A DNA stretch of 64,000 bases. Source: Anaerococcus vaginalis. Its GTDB lineage: Bacteria; Bacillota; Clostridia; Tissierellales; Peptoniphilaceae. Positions within the stretch are counted from its first letter, which is position 1. Each line of letters begins with the position of its first letter. Location of the stretch: positions 62,001 to 126,000 of the forward strand of contig JAGZMY010000005.1 in NCBI GenBank assembly GCA_018363915.1. Reading direction: 5' to 3'. Positions 24,032 through 32,798 of this stretch are shown piece after piece. The position numbers and the translations under genes were made by a program. The notes beneath the pieces were generated by a model. The model ran no database searches. It was not told where the DNA came from and saw only the letters and a list, made by a program, of their open reading frames with translations.

Positions 24032-25372
24032 ATGTTAAATGAAAAATTAGATGATTATTTAAAAGAAGATTATTATCCATTTGCTATGCCTGGACACAAA
24101 AGAAATAAAAATTTGTTAAATAAAAAAATTTCTTACGAAAGAGATATAACAGAAATTAGAAATTTTGATAATTTGAATAATCCCCAAGGGCTTTTCAAAA
24201 AAATGGAAAATGAACTTGCTCATATCTATAAAGCTAATGATTTTATAATTTCAACTAACGGTTCAACCTGTGGAATTCTTGCATCATTAAGAGCTTTAAC
24301 CCAAAAAAATAAAAATATTCTAGTCCAAAGAAATTCCCACAAATCTGCTTTTAATGCAATTGAGCTTTTTGATTTAAATGCAGATTTTTTAAAGGTAAAA
24401 ATTGATGAAAATGATATGGCTTATGACATTGATTATGAGGATTTGAATGAAAAAATCGAAAAAAATTCTTATTCTTTGATTTTTCTTACTTCTCCTTCTT
24501 ATGAGGGTTTTATGATTGATTTGAAAAAGATTAAAGAATTAATAAAGGATAAAAATATTTTATTGCTTGTTGATATGGCACATGGTTCTCATACAATCTT
24601 ATCCGATTATGAAAATAATTTTTCCTACGACCTGGCTATTACATCGTTTCACAAAAATTTATCAGCTTTAACTCCAGCTAGTGGTATTATTATAAAAAAT
24701 AAAAATATTGATATTAAAAATTTAAGACGAAATATGGCAATATTTCAAACATCTTCCCCATCTTATTTAGTAAGTGGCTCAATTGATGATATGATTTCTA
24801 ATTTTTCAAATTTTTATGGTCTGTGGGGTAAATTATTGGAAAATTTAACTTATTTGTATAAAACTGATTTGAAAAATTTAAAATTTATCAATTATTCTTC
24901 TAAAGATATTTCAAAAATTATTATTTCTTGCAAAAATACAAATATTAACGGAAATGAGCTTTCTGATTTATTATATAAAGAAAAAATTGAAATTGAAATG
25001 GCAAGCCCAACTTATGTGATTTTGATTGCAAGTATTTTTGATAGGAAAGATGGATTTTTGAGATTAAAAAATGCTCTAGTTAAAATTGACAAAAATTTAA
25101 AATATAAGAAATCAAATTTTTCTTTTGAATTTATTGAATGTGAAAAAAAACTATCCATTAAAGAAGCTTTTTGCAAAGATATTTCTTTGATTGATTTAGA
25201 TAAATCTCAAGGCAAAATTTCTGCCTCATATATTTATGCCTATCCACCAGGAATTCCCCTTCTTATTCCTGGAGAAATTATTAATAAAAAAATTATTTAC
25301 CAAATTAAATATCTTCAAACTATGGGAATTGATTTATCTTTGGAAAATTCTCACATTCCTATTATCAATTGA
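24032..25372 (+). CDS. Orn/Lys/Arg decarboxylase-family PLP enzyme (YaaO/SpeA-like)
   Basis: A 446-residue fold-type I PLP enzyme. Early motifs are YYPFAMPGHKRNK and DITEIRNFDNLNNPQG, then the conserved STNGSTCGILAS, RNSHKSAFNAIEL and LLVDMAHGSH. The PLP-binding Lys is in TSFHKNLSALTPAS. The C-terminal AYPPGIPLLIPGE is the usual family end. Members decarboxylate arginine, lysine or ornithine, but the short form in Firmicutes often has an untested substrate. AAAGGAT precedes the ATG. It diverges from the LTA-synthase-like gene, and its stop codon is part of the SCIFF promoter -35 box. It is shorter than the 700-residue inducible decarboxylases because it lacks the N-terminal wing domain. Confidence 0.88.
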   Translation: MLNEKLDDYLKEDYYPFAMPGHKRNKNLLNKKISYERDITEIRNFDNLNNPQGLFKKMENELAHIYKANDFIISTNGSTCGILASLRALTQKNKNILVQRNSHKSAFNAIELFDLNADFLKVKIDENDMAYDIDYEDLNEKIEKNSYSLIFLTSPSYEGFMIDLKKIKELIKDKNILLLVDMAHGSHTILSDYENNFSYDLAITSFHKNLSALTPASGIIIKNKNIDIKNLRRNMAIFQTSSPSYLVSGSIDDMISNFSNFYGLWGKLLENLTYLYKTDLKNLKFINYSSKDISKIIISCKNTNINGNELSDLLYKEKIEIEMASPTYVILIASIFDRKDGFLRLKNALVKIDKNLKYKKSNFSFEFIECEKKLSIKEAFCKDISLIDLDKSQGKISASYIYAYPPGIPLLIPGEIINKKIIYQIKYLQTMGIDLSLENSHIPIIN

Positions 25373-25397
25373 CAAAAATTATCCATTTTGTTATTAT
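25369..25397 (+). promoter_or_regulatory. Promoter of the SCIFF peptide gene
   Basis: A perfect TTGACA (25369-25374), 17 bases, and TATTAT (25392-25397) lie about 30 bases before the peptide start at 25426. The -35 box contains the stop codon of the upstream decarboxylase gene. Confidence 0.75.
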
Positions 25398-25425
25398 GAA
25401 TCTATAGGAAAAAGGAGATACATAT

Positions 25426-25575
25426 ATGAAAAGAATTATTACTTTAAATACAAGAAATCTTCACAAAAGCAAAAAAGATGGTGGCTGTGGCGAATGTCAA
25501 ACATCTTGCCAATCAGCTTGCAAAACTTCTTGTGGAGTTGCTAACCAAGAATGTGTTAACACAAAAAATAAATAA
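25426..25575 (+). CDS. scfA: SCIFF ranthipeptide precursor (six cysteines in forty-five)
   Basis: A 49-residue peptide, MKRIITLNTRNLHKSK at the start, with cysteines at 21, 24, 28, 32, 36 and 43 in the pattern GGCGECQTSCQSACKTSC. This is the highly conserved SCIFF family, the precursor of ranthipeptides in Clostridia. The maturase ScfB installs a thioether from a Cys sulfur to a carbon of a nearby residue (Thr in the characterised homologue). AAAGGAGATACAT precedes the ATG. A hairpin separates it from the maturase gene 66 bases downstream, so the peptide may be made in excess. In some clostridia ranthipeptides have been linked to quorum sensing; the role here is not visible from sequence. Confidence 0.95.
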   Translation: MKRIITLNTRNLHKSKKDGGCGECQTSCQSACKTSCGVANQECVNTKNK

Positions 25576-25600
25576 GGGCAAGCCCCTTATTTTTTTATTG
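25569..25600 (+). terminator. Terminator/attenuator between SCIFF peptide and maturase
   Basis: AATAAGGG and CCCTTATT pair around a 5-base loop (25571-25591), followed by TTTTTTTATT. Its position suggests partial termination giving more peptide than maturase mRNA. Confidence 0.7.
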
Positions 25601-25641
25601 GATTAAATCCCAAGTATTTTACTATAAATTAAGGAGAAAAA

Positions 25642-27027
25642 ATGATTCACCAATACAAAGCAAAGGGTTATAATATTGTTTTGGATGTTTATTCCGGATC
25701 AGTTCATCTAGTTGATGAAATTTCTTACGATATTATAAGCCTATTAAATAAAAATAAAGAAAAATCTTACATAGAAAAAGAAATTAAAAATTTACATAAT
25801 ATAAATCAAGACCAATTTGACGAAGCTTATGAAGAAGTAAAAAGTTTAGTTAGCGAAAAAGTTTTATTTTCAGAAGATGATTTTAAGGATTTAACCATTG
25901 ATTTGGACAAAAGAAAAACTTATCTAAAGGCAATGTGCTTAAATGTAAGTCACACTTGCAATCTTTCTTGTGAGTATTGTTTTGCAAAAGAAGGAAGATA
26001 TCACGGACCTGAAGCAATAATGACAGATGATGTTGCAAAAAAATCTATTGATTTCCTTTTTGAAAATTCAGGATCTCATTATAATTTGGACATTGACTTT
26101 TTTGGAGGAGAACCACTTTTAAATTGGGATTTGGTAAAAAATACCGTCGATTATGCAAGAAGTAAGGAAAAAGAATTTAATAAACATTTTAATTTCACTT
26201 TAACCACAAACGGAATGCTTTTGGATGATGAAAAAATCGAATATCTAAATAAAAATATGAAAAATGTCGTTCTTTCTCTTGATGGAAGAAAAGAAAAACA
26301 TGATGAATTTAGGAAAACTCATGATGGAAATGGCTCATTTGATAAAATTGTTCCAAAATTTCAAAAATTAGTAAAAAATCGTGGTGACAAAGAATATTAT
26401 ATGAGAGGAACTTTTACAGCAAACAATTTAGATTTTACAAAAGATATAAAAACTTATTTAGATTTAGGCTTTAAAAGAACATCCCTTGAGCCAGTTGTTG
26501 GAAATAATGAAGAGGATTACGCCCTAAAAGAAGAGCATCTTCCAAGAATTTTTGAAGAATATGAAAAACTTGCAGATATGTTAATAGATGCAATCGACAA
26601 AGACGACAAATTTATTTTTTACCATTATATGATAGATTTAAACAATGGGCCTTGCGTTTACAAAAGAATTTCAGGTTGCGGTTCAGGATCAGAATATATG
26701 GCAGTTACACCAACGGGAGAATTATATCCTTGCCATCAATTCGTTGGAAACGACGATTTCAAAATAGGAAATGTTTTTGAAGGAATTAAAAAACCAGAAA
26801 TAATTAAAAATTTCAAAAAAAATAATTTATATAGCCAAGAAAAATGCAAAGACTGCTGGGCACAAATGTATTGCTCAGGAGGCTGCGCAGCAAATAATTA
26901 TAATGCCGGTGGCGATATAAATAAAATTTACGATTACGGATGTAAAGTTTTCAAAAAAAGAATAGAAATGGCGCTTGCCATAAAAATACACGAATTTTTA
27001 AAAGAAAGCGAAAAAGAAAATGCATAA
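25642..27027 (+). CDS. scfB: Thioether cross-link-forming SCIFF peptide maturase (radical SAM/SPASM)
   Basis: A 461-residue radical SAM enzyme. Residues 1-85 form a winged-helix RiPP recognition-type domain (YKAKGYNIVLDVYSGSVHLV). The radical SAM cluster is CNLSCEYC (Cys106, 110, 113), followed by DIDFFGGEPLLNW and TLTTNGMLL for SAM binding. The C-terminal SPASM region shows GPCVYKRISGCGSGSEYM, YPCHQFVG, CKDCWAQMYCSGGCAANNY and a last GC, ligating two auxiliary [4Fe-4S] clusters. It converts the SCIFF Cys residues to thioethers through a radical mechanism. TAAGGAG precedes the ATG. Only peptide and maturase are present; no dedicated exporter or protease gene follows, because the next gene is convergent. 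Confidence 0.95.
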   Translation: MIHQYKAKGYNIVLDVYSGSVHLVDEISYDIISLLNKNKEKSYIEKEIKNLHNINQDQFDEAYEEVKSLVSEKVLFSEDDFKDLTIDLDKRKTYLKAMCLNVSHTCNLSCEYCFAKEGRYHGPEAIMTDDVAKKSIDFLFENSGSHYNLDIDFFGGEPLLNWDLVKNTVDYARSKEKEFNKHFNFTLTTNGMLLDDEKIEYLNKNMKNVVLSLDGRKEKHDEFRKTHDGNGSFDKIVPKFQKLVKNRGDKEYYMRGTFTANNLDFTKDIKTYLDLGFKRTSLEPVVGNNEEDYALKEEHLPRIFEEYEKLADMLIDAIDKDDKFIFYHYMIDLNNGPCVYKRISGCGSGSEYMAVTPTGELYPCHQFVGNDDFKIGNVFEGIKKPEIIKNFKKNNLYSQEKCKDCWAQMYCSGGCAANNYNAGGDINKIYDYGCKVFKKRIEMALAIKIHEFLKESEKENA

Positions 27028-27060
27028 AAAATAAGGTGCTTTTGCACCTTATTTTTTTAC
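27027..27060. terminator. Bidirectional terminator between scfB and comFC
   Basis: AATAAGGTGC (27030-27039) and GCACCTTATT (27044-27053) form a 10-bp stem with A/T runs on both sides, serving both convergent genes; the comFC stop codon lies inside it. Confidence 0.85.
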
Positions 27061-27681
27061 CCTATGACTTGATGCAAGGGCAAGAATTTCTATACTTTTT
27101 GGATTTGCCTTTTCAATTGTTCTTATAATTTCTTTCATAGTATTGGAACTTGTAATAATATCGTCAAAAATCAAAACTTTTTTTCCAGTCAAATCTCCAT
27201 AAAATTCAAAAGAATTTTTTAAATTTTTTGCCCTTTCTTCTCTTGACAGTTTATGTTGAGCCTTTGTGTTTTTTATTTTTTTAAAATTTTCTAAATATTT
27301 CATATTAGTTTCATCTATAAAATAATCACAAATAAGTTTTATGTGGTCAAATCCCCTATTATTTAAAACAGATTTTGATGAGGGCGTCGTAAGAATATAA
27401 TCAAAATTATCCATAGATTTTTCCTTAATATAATCATATATCATTTGACCAAAAATTTTATAAAGGGAAGTATTTCTATTAAACTTAAAATCTCCAATCA
27501 AATGTGCCATAAAAGGATTATAAAAATACAAAACTCTAGCCTCATAATTTAAAATTTCAAATTCATTGTCAACATAATCAAGCTTTGAAAGACAAGTTTT
27601 GCACAAAGAAAATTTTTCTTTTTCTTCATCTTTGCAAAAAAGACACAAATTATCATCCAAAAACAAAAAATCTCCAATCAT
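27049..27681 (-). CDS. comFC: ComF family protein (phosphoribosyltransferase-like)
   Basis: A 210-residue protein with an N-terminal zinc-finger-like segment (CLFCKDEEKEKFSLCKTC) and a phosphoribosyltransferase-type C-terminal part: YILTTPSSKSVLNNRGFDHI, then VLIFDDIITSSNTMKEI, the PRPP-like loop. ComFC takes part in DNA uptake during natural transformation, probably processing incoming single strands; homologues also occur in non-competent species. The ATG at 27681 overlaps the recD2 stop codon as ATGA, with AGAGG at 7 bases; an upstream in-frame TTG is less likely. It is the last gene of the prmC-to-comFC run. comEC lies at 56.4 kb, so two uptake genes are in this window. Confidence 0.9.
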   Translation of the reverse strand: MIGDFLFLDDNLCLFCKDEEKEKFSLCKTCLSKLDYVDNEFEILNYEARVLYFYNPFMAHLIGDFKFNRNTSLYKIFGQMIYDYIKEKSMDNFDYILTTPSSKSVLNNRGFDHIKLICDYFIDETNMKYLENFKKIKNTKAQHKLSREERAKNLKNSFEFYGDLTGKKVLIFDDIITSSNTMKEIIRTIEKANPKSIEILALASSHRVKK

Positions 27682-29831
27682 TTTAACGCCTCTGATAATT
27701 CTTTTATCCAAAAACTTAAATTTGTAAGTCTTTTTGATTCATTATTATTTCTAACCATTTGTTTTAAAATTTTCTTTTCTCCAAGTAAAATTACCAATTT
27801 TTTTGCTCTTGTTATGGCAGTATACAATAAATTTCTGTTTAAAAGCATAAAAGATGCTGGCATCATTGGAATTAATACGCAATCAAATTCAGATCCTTGC
27901 GATTTGTGAATTGTAATTGCATAAGATAAGTCCAAATCTTTAACATCTTCTTTTTTATAAGAAACAATATTTCCATCATAAAACTCTACTTTTAAACTTT
28001 CCATATTTTTATCAATATCAATAATTCTACCAATATCTCCATTATAAACGCCATCATCAAAATTATCCGGATTTAAGCTTTCAAGTTCATAATTATTTCT
28101 AACTTGCATAACCTTATCACCTAATTTGAAAATTCTATTGTTAATTTTAATTGAATTAGGATTTTTATTTAATTCTTTTTGGCAAAGATCATTTATATTA
28201 ACAATTCCCCACAAAGATTTTTTGCTAGGAGCAAGTATTTGAATGTCGTTAATAGGATCAAGCTTATAGTAGTTAGGAAGTCTATTTTTTACCAAATCCA
28301 ACAAATCATTTTGAAATTTTTTTGAATTTGAATTAATAAAGAAAAAATCCTTATTTTTTTGATTTAAAATTGGATACAAACCGTCATTTATTTTGTGAGC
28401 ATTTACAACAATATTGCTTTCTTTGGCTTGCCTAAATATTTTTTTAAGTTTTACTGATTTTATATCCGTATCCAAAATATCTTTTAAAACATTTCCTGCA
28501 CCAACACTTGGAAGTTGATTGTGATCTCCAACCAAAATTAAAGCGGTTTTTGACGAAAGAGCTTTCAATAATTTATCCATTAATTTAATATCAATCATAC
28601 TTGCCTCATCAACGATTACATAATCGCAATCAAGAGTATTTTCCTCATTAAATTCTGGAATCGGGCTTTCTGGTTTTATTCCTATTAGCCTATGAATTGT
28701 AAAAGCTACATTTTCTGTAGACTCTTGCATTCTTTTTGCAGCTCGTCCTGTAGGTGCTGCAAGATTAAATTTCAAATTATGTTCATTTAAAATATTACAA
28801 ATAGCCTTTATTATTGTAGTTTTTCCAGTACCAGGACCTCCAGTAATTACTAAAAGCATATTATTAAAAGCTTCTTTTATAGCAATTTCTTGTTCTTTTG
28901 AAAAAGCATCAAAGTCTTCATTTATTTTTACATCAAAAATATATTTTTCATTTTGAAGCCTGGAAAGATTTATTGCACATGATTTTTCTGCCTTATAAAT
29001 ATCCCTATCATATACAAATTCGTCTTCTCCAATTTTTATAATTTGAATTTTTGATTTTAAAAGATCCTCATTTATCTGTTCATTTATTTTATTTTTATCT
29101 ACCTTAATCAAATCAAAAGTTTTATTCAACAAATCTTCTTTTTTTAAAGCGCAAGACCCACTCATTTCTGCATCATTTTTTAGAATATAAGAGATAGCTG
29201 CTGAAATTCTAAATTTAGAATCATTTTTCATTTGCATATTCATAGCAATATTATCAGCCATCACAAAACCAATTCCTGAAATGTCTTCAGATAATTTATA
29301 AGGATTTGTTTTCACAATAGAAATCGTATTATCTCCATAAGCTTTGTAAATTTTATTTGATAAGTTAAAAGAAATATTTAAACCTTGAAGATATAACAAA
29401 GCCTCCCTACTATCTCTAGCCTCAATCGTAGATTCTTTTATTTTTTCAAGTTTTTTCTTACCAATTCCTTGTATAGATAAAAGTTTTTCAGCTTCATTAA
29501 AAACAACATCAATAGATTTGTCCCCAAATTTTTCATAAATTAATTCAGCAGTTTTTTTGCCAATTGACTCAATATTTCCACTAGAAAGATACGAAATAAT
29601 TGCTTTTTTTCCTGAAGGTTTTTTTATCCTAGCACTTTCTACATTTATTTGCTCTCCATATTTGTCATGATAAATTAATTCGCCTTCAACAACAACTTGA
29701 TCATTTTCATTAAAAAAAGGCATAATTCCAGTACAAGTTATAGGCGAGTCAGAAGTTTGTAAGAATAAAACCGTGTATCCATTCTCTTCATTTCTATAAA
29801 TTATACTTTTAATTATGCCTTCAAATTTCAT
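27678..29831 (-). CDS. recD2: RecD2-type ATP-dependent 5'-3' DNA helicase
   Basis: A 717-residue SF1B helicase. The N-terminal OB-like part (MKFEGIIKSIIYRNEENGYTVLFL) and helix-hairpin-helix region (LSIQGIGKKKLEKI; EDISGIGFVMADNIA) define RecD2 as opposed to RecBCD-bound RecD. Helicase motifs follow: Walker A VITGGPGTGKTTII, the VIVDEASMID motif II, LILVGDHNQLPSVGAG, and late AITIHKSQGSEFDCV and LLYTAITRAKKLVIL. It unwinds DNA 5' to 3' in repair and replication-fork rescue. It starts 2 bases after the murA stop codon and overlaps comFC, so translation is coupled on both sides. Confidence 0.95.
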   Translation of the reverse strand: MKFEGIIKSIIYRNEENGYTVLFLQTSDSPITCTGIMPFFNENDQVVVEGELIYHDKYGEQINVESARIKKPSGKKAIISYLSSGNIESIGKKTAELIYEKFGDKSIDVVFNEAEKLLSIQGIGKKKLEKIKESTIEARDSREALLYLQGLNISFNLSNKIYKAYGDNTISIVKTNPYKLSEDISGIGFVMADNIAMNMQMKNDSKFRISAAISYILKNDAEMSGSCALKKEDLLNKTFDLIKVDKNKINEQINEDLLKSKIQIIKIGEDEFVYDRDIYKAEKSCAINLSRLQNEKYIFDVKINEDFDAFSKEQEIAIKEAFNNMLLVITGGPGTGKTTIIKAICNILNEHNLKFNLAAPTGRAAKRMQESTENVAFTIHRLIGIKPESPIPEFNEENTLDCDYVIVDEASMIDIKLMDKLLKALSSKTALILVGDHNQLPSVGAGNVLKDILDTDIKSVKLKKIFRQAKESNIVVNAHKINDGLYPILNQKNKDFFFINSNSKKFQNDLLDLVKNRLPNYYKLDPINDIQILAPSKKSLWGIVNINDLCQKELNKNPNSIKINNRIFKLGDKVMQVRNNYELESLNPDNFDDGVYNGDIGRIIDIDKNMESLKVEFYDGNIVSYKKEDVKDLDLSYAITIHKSQGSEFDCVLIPMMPASFMLLNRNLLYTAITRAKKLVILLGEKKILKQMVRNNNESKRLTNLSFWIKELSEALK

Positions 29832-29833
29832 TA

Positions 29834-31111
29834 TTAATTTACCTGTTTTCTTTCAATAAGAGCACCAAGTTTTGTAAACTTTTCAATCAAATCACTATAT
29901 CCTCTATCAATATGATAAATATCAGATATTTTTGTCTCTCCATCAGCTACAAGTCCAGCAAGGATAAGAGCAGCTCCCGCTCTTAAATCTGTAGCTTTTA
30001 CTTCCGCTCCATGAAGTTTATCAACTCCAACAATTACAGCCCTATTTCCTTCAGTAATTATTGCAGCTCCCATTTTTTTAAGCTCATCAACGTGCATAAA
30101 TCTGTTTTCAAAAACAGTTTCTACAACTGAAGATTCGCCATTGCATACTGTCATCAGTGCCATAAATTGAGATTGAACATCTGTAGGAAATCCAGGATAT
30201 GGTAAAGTTTTTATACTTGTAGATTTTAATTTTTTACTAGCTTTTACCCTAATCATATCATCATCTTCAATTTCTTCTACCTTAGCACCAATTTCGATTA
30301 ATTTCGCTATAACCGGTCTTATGTGAGAGCCCAAAACATTTTTAATTAAAATATCTCCACCAGTAATTGCAGCAGCTAGCATATAAGTTGCAGCTTCAAT
30401 TCTATCTGGAACTATTGTATGTCTTGTTCCTTTTAATTTTTCTACACCCTTAATTATTATATTTGATGTACCTGCTCCAATTATATTTGCACCCATTTTT
30501 GACAAAAATGATGCAAGATCTACAATTTCTGGTTCTTTTGCCGCATTTTCAATTACAGTTTCTCCTTCTGCCATTGTAGCTGCCATCATAATATTTTCAG
30601 TAGCACCTACTGAAGGAAAATCCAAATAAATTACATTTCCTGTTAAACCATTTTTTGTTTTTGAAGATATTTCTTCGTGATTCATTGTAGTTTGAGCACC
30701 TAAAGCTTCAAAACCTTTCAAATGCAAATCAATTGGTCTTTTTCCAATATTACATCCACCAGGAGCTTTTGTTACTGCGTGTCCAAATTTTGCAAGCAAT
30801 GGACCCATAACTATAAAAGATGCTCTCATTTTATCCATCAATTCAAATGGTGTTTCAAATTTATCTACATTTGAAGAATCAATTCTAAGACTTGTATCTG
30901 TAATATATTCAACCTTAGCATTTAAACTTCTTAGTATTTCCACCATAACTTCTATATCTTTTAATTTTGGCACTTCATCTAAAATAACTTCTTCGCTTGC
31001 CAAAAGACTTGCAGCAAGAATTGGAAGAGCTGAATTTTTTGCTCCAGAAATATAAACTTCTCCTTTTAATGGTCCGTTTTTTCTTACTACTAATATTTCT
31101 TCTTTACTCAT
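29834..31111 (-). CDS. murA: UDP-N-acetylglucosamine 1-carboxyvinyltransferase
   Basis: The first committed enzyme of peptidoglycan synthesis, transferring enolpyruvate from PEP to UDP-GlcNAc in the cytosol. The 425-residue protein shows GAKNSALPILAASLL near residue 23 with the catalytic Lys, and the Cys loop APGGCNIGKRPIDLH with Cys120, the fosfomycin-binding residue. The later TDVQSQFMALM and DLRAGAALILAGL blocks are intact. AAGGGGAT precedes the ATG, 9 bases after upp. Many Firmicutes carry two murA paralogues; which one this is cannot be decided here. Confidence 0.95.
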   Translation of the reverse strand: MSKEEILVVRKNGPLKGEVYISGAKNSALPILAASLLASEEVILDEVPKLKDIEVMVEILRSLNAKVEYITDTSLRIDSSNVDKFETPFELMDKMRASFIVMGPLLAKFGHAVTKAPGGCNIGKRPIDLHLKGFEALGAQTTMNHEEISSKTKNGLTGNVIYLDFPSVGATENIMMAATMAEGETVIENAAKEPEIVDLASFLSKMGANIIGAGTSNIIIKGVEKLKGTRHTIVPDRIEAATYMLAAAITGGDILIKNVLGSHIRPVIAKLIEIGAKVEEIEDDDMIRVKASKKLKSTSIKTLPYPGFPTDVQSQFMALMTVCNGESSVVETVFENRFMHVDELKKMGAAIITEGNRAVIVGVDKLHGAEVKATDLRAGAALILAGLVADGETKISDIYHIDRGYSDLIEKFTKLGALIERKQVN

Positions 31112-31120
31112 ACTATCCCC

Positions 31121-31750
31121 TTATTTAGTACCAAACAACCTATCTCCAGCATCTCCAAGTCCTGGCACTATATAACAATCATCATTTAATTTTTCATCCA
31201 ATTGAGCAATATAAATATCTACATCTGGGTGTTCTTCTTGAACTCTTTTAATTCCTTCAGGTGCTGCAATTATATTTAATAATTTTAAAGAAGTACAGCC
31301 TTTTTCTTTTAATCTTTGGATGGCATCACAAGCTGAACCACCAGTTGCAAGCATAGGATCAATTACTAACATATCTCTTTTGTTAGAATCTTTAGGAATT
31401 TTTAGATAATATTCAATAGGTTTCATTGTTTTTTCATCCCTATACATTCCTATATGACCAACTCTTGCTGCTGGGAAAACTTCAATTAATCCATCAACCA
31501 TACCAAGTCCTGCTCTAAGGATTGGAATAATTCCAAGTTTTTTTCCAGAAAGTCTATAACCTGTAGTTTTACAAATTGGTGTTTCTATATCATACTCTTC
31601 TAAAGTAAAATCCTTACTTGCTTCATAAGCTAAAAGAATTGTTATCTCTTTTATAATTGATCTAAATTCATTAGAACCTGTATTCTTATCTCTTAAAATT
31701 GAAATTTTATGTTTGATCACTGGGTGATCCAAAATTGTTACTTTGCCCAT
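31121..31750 (-). CDS. upp: Uracil phosphoribosyltransferase
   Basis: A pyrimidine salvage enzyme producing UMP from uracil and PRPP. Its 209 residues are typical: HPVIKHKISILRDKNTGSNEFR at the N-terminus, IPILRAGLGMVDG, the PRPP motif MLVIDPMLATGGSA, and the uracil-binding end YIVPGLGDAGDRLFGTK. AAAGGAG lies upstream of the ATG. It sits 10 bases after the threonylcarbamoyl-AMP synthase gene in the long run from prmC to comFC. Confidence 0.96.
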   Translation of the reverse strand: MGKVTILDHPVIKHKISILRDKNTGSNEFRSIIKEITILLAYEASKDFTLEEYDIETPICKTTGYRLSGKKLGIIPILRAGLGMVDGLIEVFPAARVGHIGMYRDEKTMKPIEYYLKIPKDSNKRDMLVIDPMLATGGSACDAIQRLKEKGCTSLKLLNIIAAPEGIKRVQEEHPDVDIYIAQLDEKLNDDCYIVPGLGDAGDRLFGTK

Positions 31751-31760
31751 TATTTCTCCT

Positions 31761-32798
31761 TTACAAATTAAAAATATTTCCAGATGCGGATTTTTTCATC
31801 CTATTCATTATACTCTTTCCAAGCCCAATGTCTTTAACTCCCTCAGCAAGAATTATATCTACATTTTTTCTATCCAAATCTCTTAAAGCTTCAAAAAGAA
31901 CATGGCTCATTTCTATTAAATTATCTTTATTTCCTAAAGAAAGTGTAGTAAAGGCTGAAAATTTTTCAGTATCCTTATCAAAAACTAAAATCCCTACTTT
32001 TTTTCCTTCGCTTTTATATTTCAAAGCTAAATCTTTTATTTTTTCTACACTTTTATCTCCAACAAAAACTTTCATTTCTGCTTTTGGCGCATAATGTTTG
32101 TATTTTTGACCAGGAGATCTTGGAACTTTTGAATCATCAACCAATGAATCATCCAAACAAACATTTGGAATAAATTTTTTAATATATTCGTAGGTGTAAT
32201 AGCCTGGTCTTAATATACAAGGATTTTCCAAACTCATATCGATTACAGTTGATTCAATTCCAATATCTGAACTTCCTCCATCAATTATCAGTGGAATTCT
32301 TCCGTTCATGTCATAATAAACATCTTTTGCATTTGTTGGGGAAGGTCTGCCAGAAATATTTGCTGAAGGCGCTGCAATAGGTGTATTACAATATTTTATA
32401 AACTCTCTTGCAAGTTTATCTTTTGGTCTTCTAACAGCAACTGTATCTCCTCCACCTGTAATTATATCAGGAATTATTGAGCTTTTTTTAAGGATTACAG
32501 TAAGAGGACCTGGCCACAAATTTTTAATTAAAAATTTTGTCCTATCGTCAACTTTTTCTACTAATTCGTCAAGCTTATAATCTTCATCTATATGAAGAAT
32601 CAAAGGATTATCTTCTGGTCTATTTTTTGCCTTAAAAATTTTCTTTGCTGCTTTTGGATTTAATCCATCTGCTCCCAAACCATATACTGTTTCTGTGGGA
32701 AAAGCAACTAATTCTCCTTTTTTGATTATTTCAGCTGCATGGTTTAGGATATTTTCATCTATATTTTCTCTATCTATTTTCAATATCTCTGTTTGCAT
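31761..32798 (-). CDS. tsaC: L-threonylcarbamoyladenylate synthase (Sua5 type)
   Basis: A 345-residue two-domain enzyme that makes threonylcarbamoyl-AMP from threonine, bicarbonate and ATP for the t6A37 tRNA modification. The YrdC domain shows LVAFPTETVYGLGADGLNPKA near residue 33, KNRPEDNPLILHI, TGGGDTVAVRRP and TPIAAPSANISGRPSPT. A linker and C-terminal Sua5 domain (PRSPGQKYKHYAPKAEM onward) make it the long Sua5 form. It begins inside the CDF gene (29-base overlap) without a strong ribosome-binding site, so coupling is likely. mtaB, which modifies t6A further, is also in this window. Confidence 0.93.
   Translation of the reverse strand: MQTEILKIDRENIDENILNHAAEIIKKGELVAFPTETVYGLGADGLNPKAAKKIFKAKNRPEDNPLILHIDEDYKLDELVEKVDDRTKFLIKNLWPGPLTVILKKSSIIPDIITGGGDTVAVRRPKDKLAREFIKYCNTPIAAPSANISGRPSPTNAKDVYYDMNGRIPLIIDGGSSDIGIESTVIDMSLENPCILRPGYYTYEYIKKFIPNVCLDDSLVDDSKVPRSPGQKYKHYAPKAEMKVFVGDKSVEKIKDLALKYKSEGKKVGILVFDKDTEKFSAFTTLSLGNKDNLIEMSHVLFEALRDLDRKNVDIILAEGVKDIGLGKSIMNRMKKSASGNIFNL

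Noticed and set aside
25236..25544. 102-codon frame overlapping the decarboxylase end and the SCIFF gene
   Set aside because: Overlaps two confident genes in another frame and has no ribosome-binding site; the SCIFF frame is far better supported.
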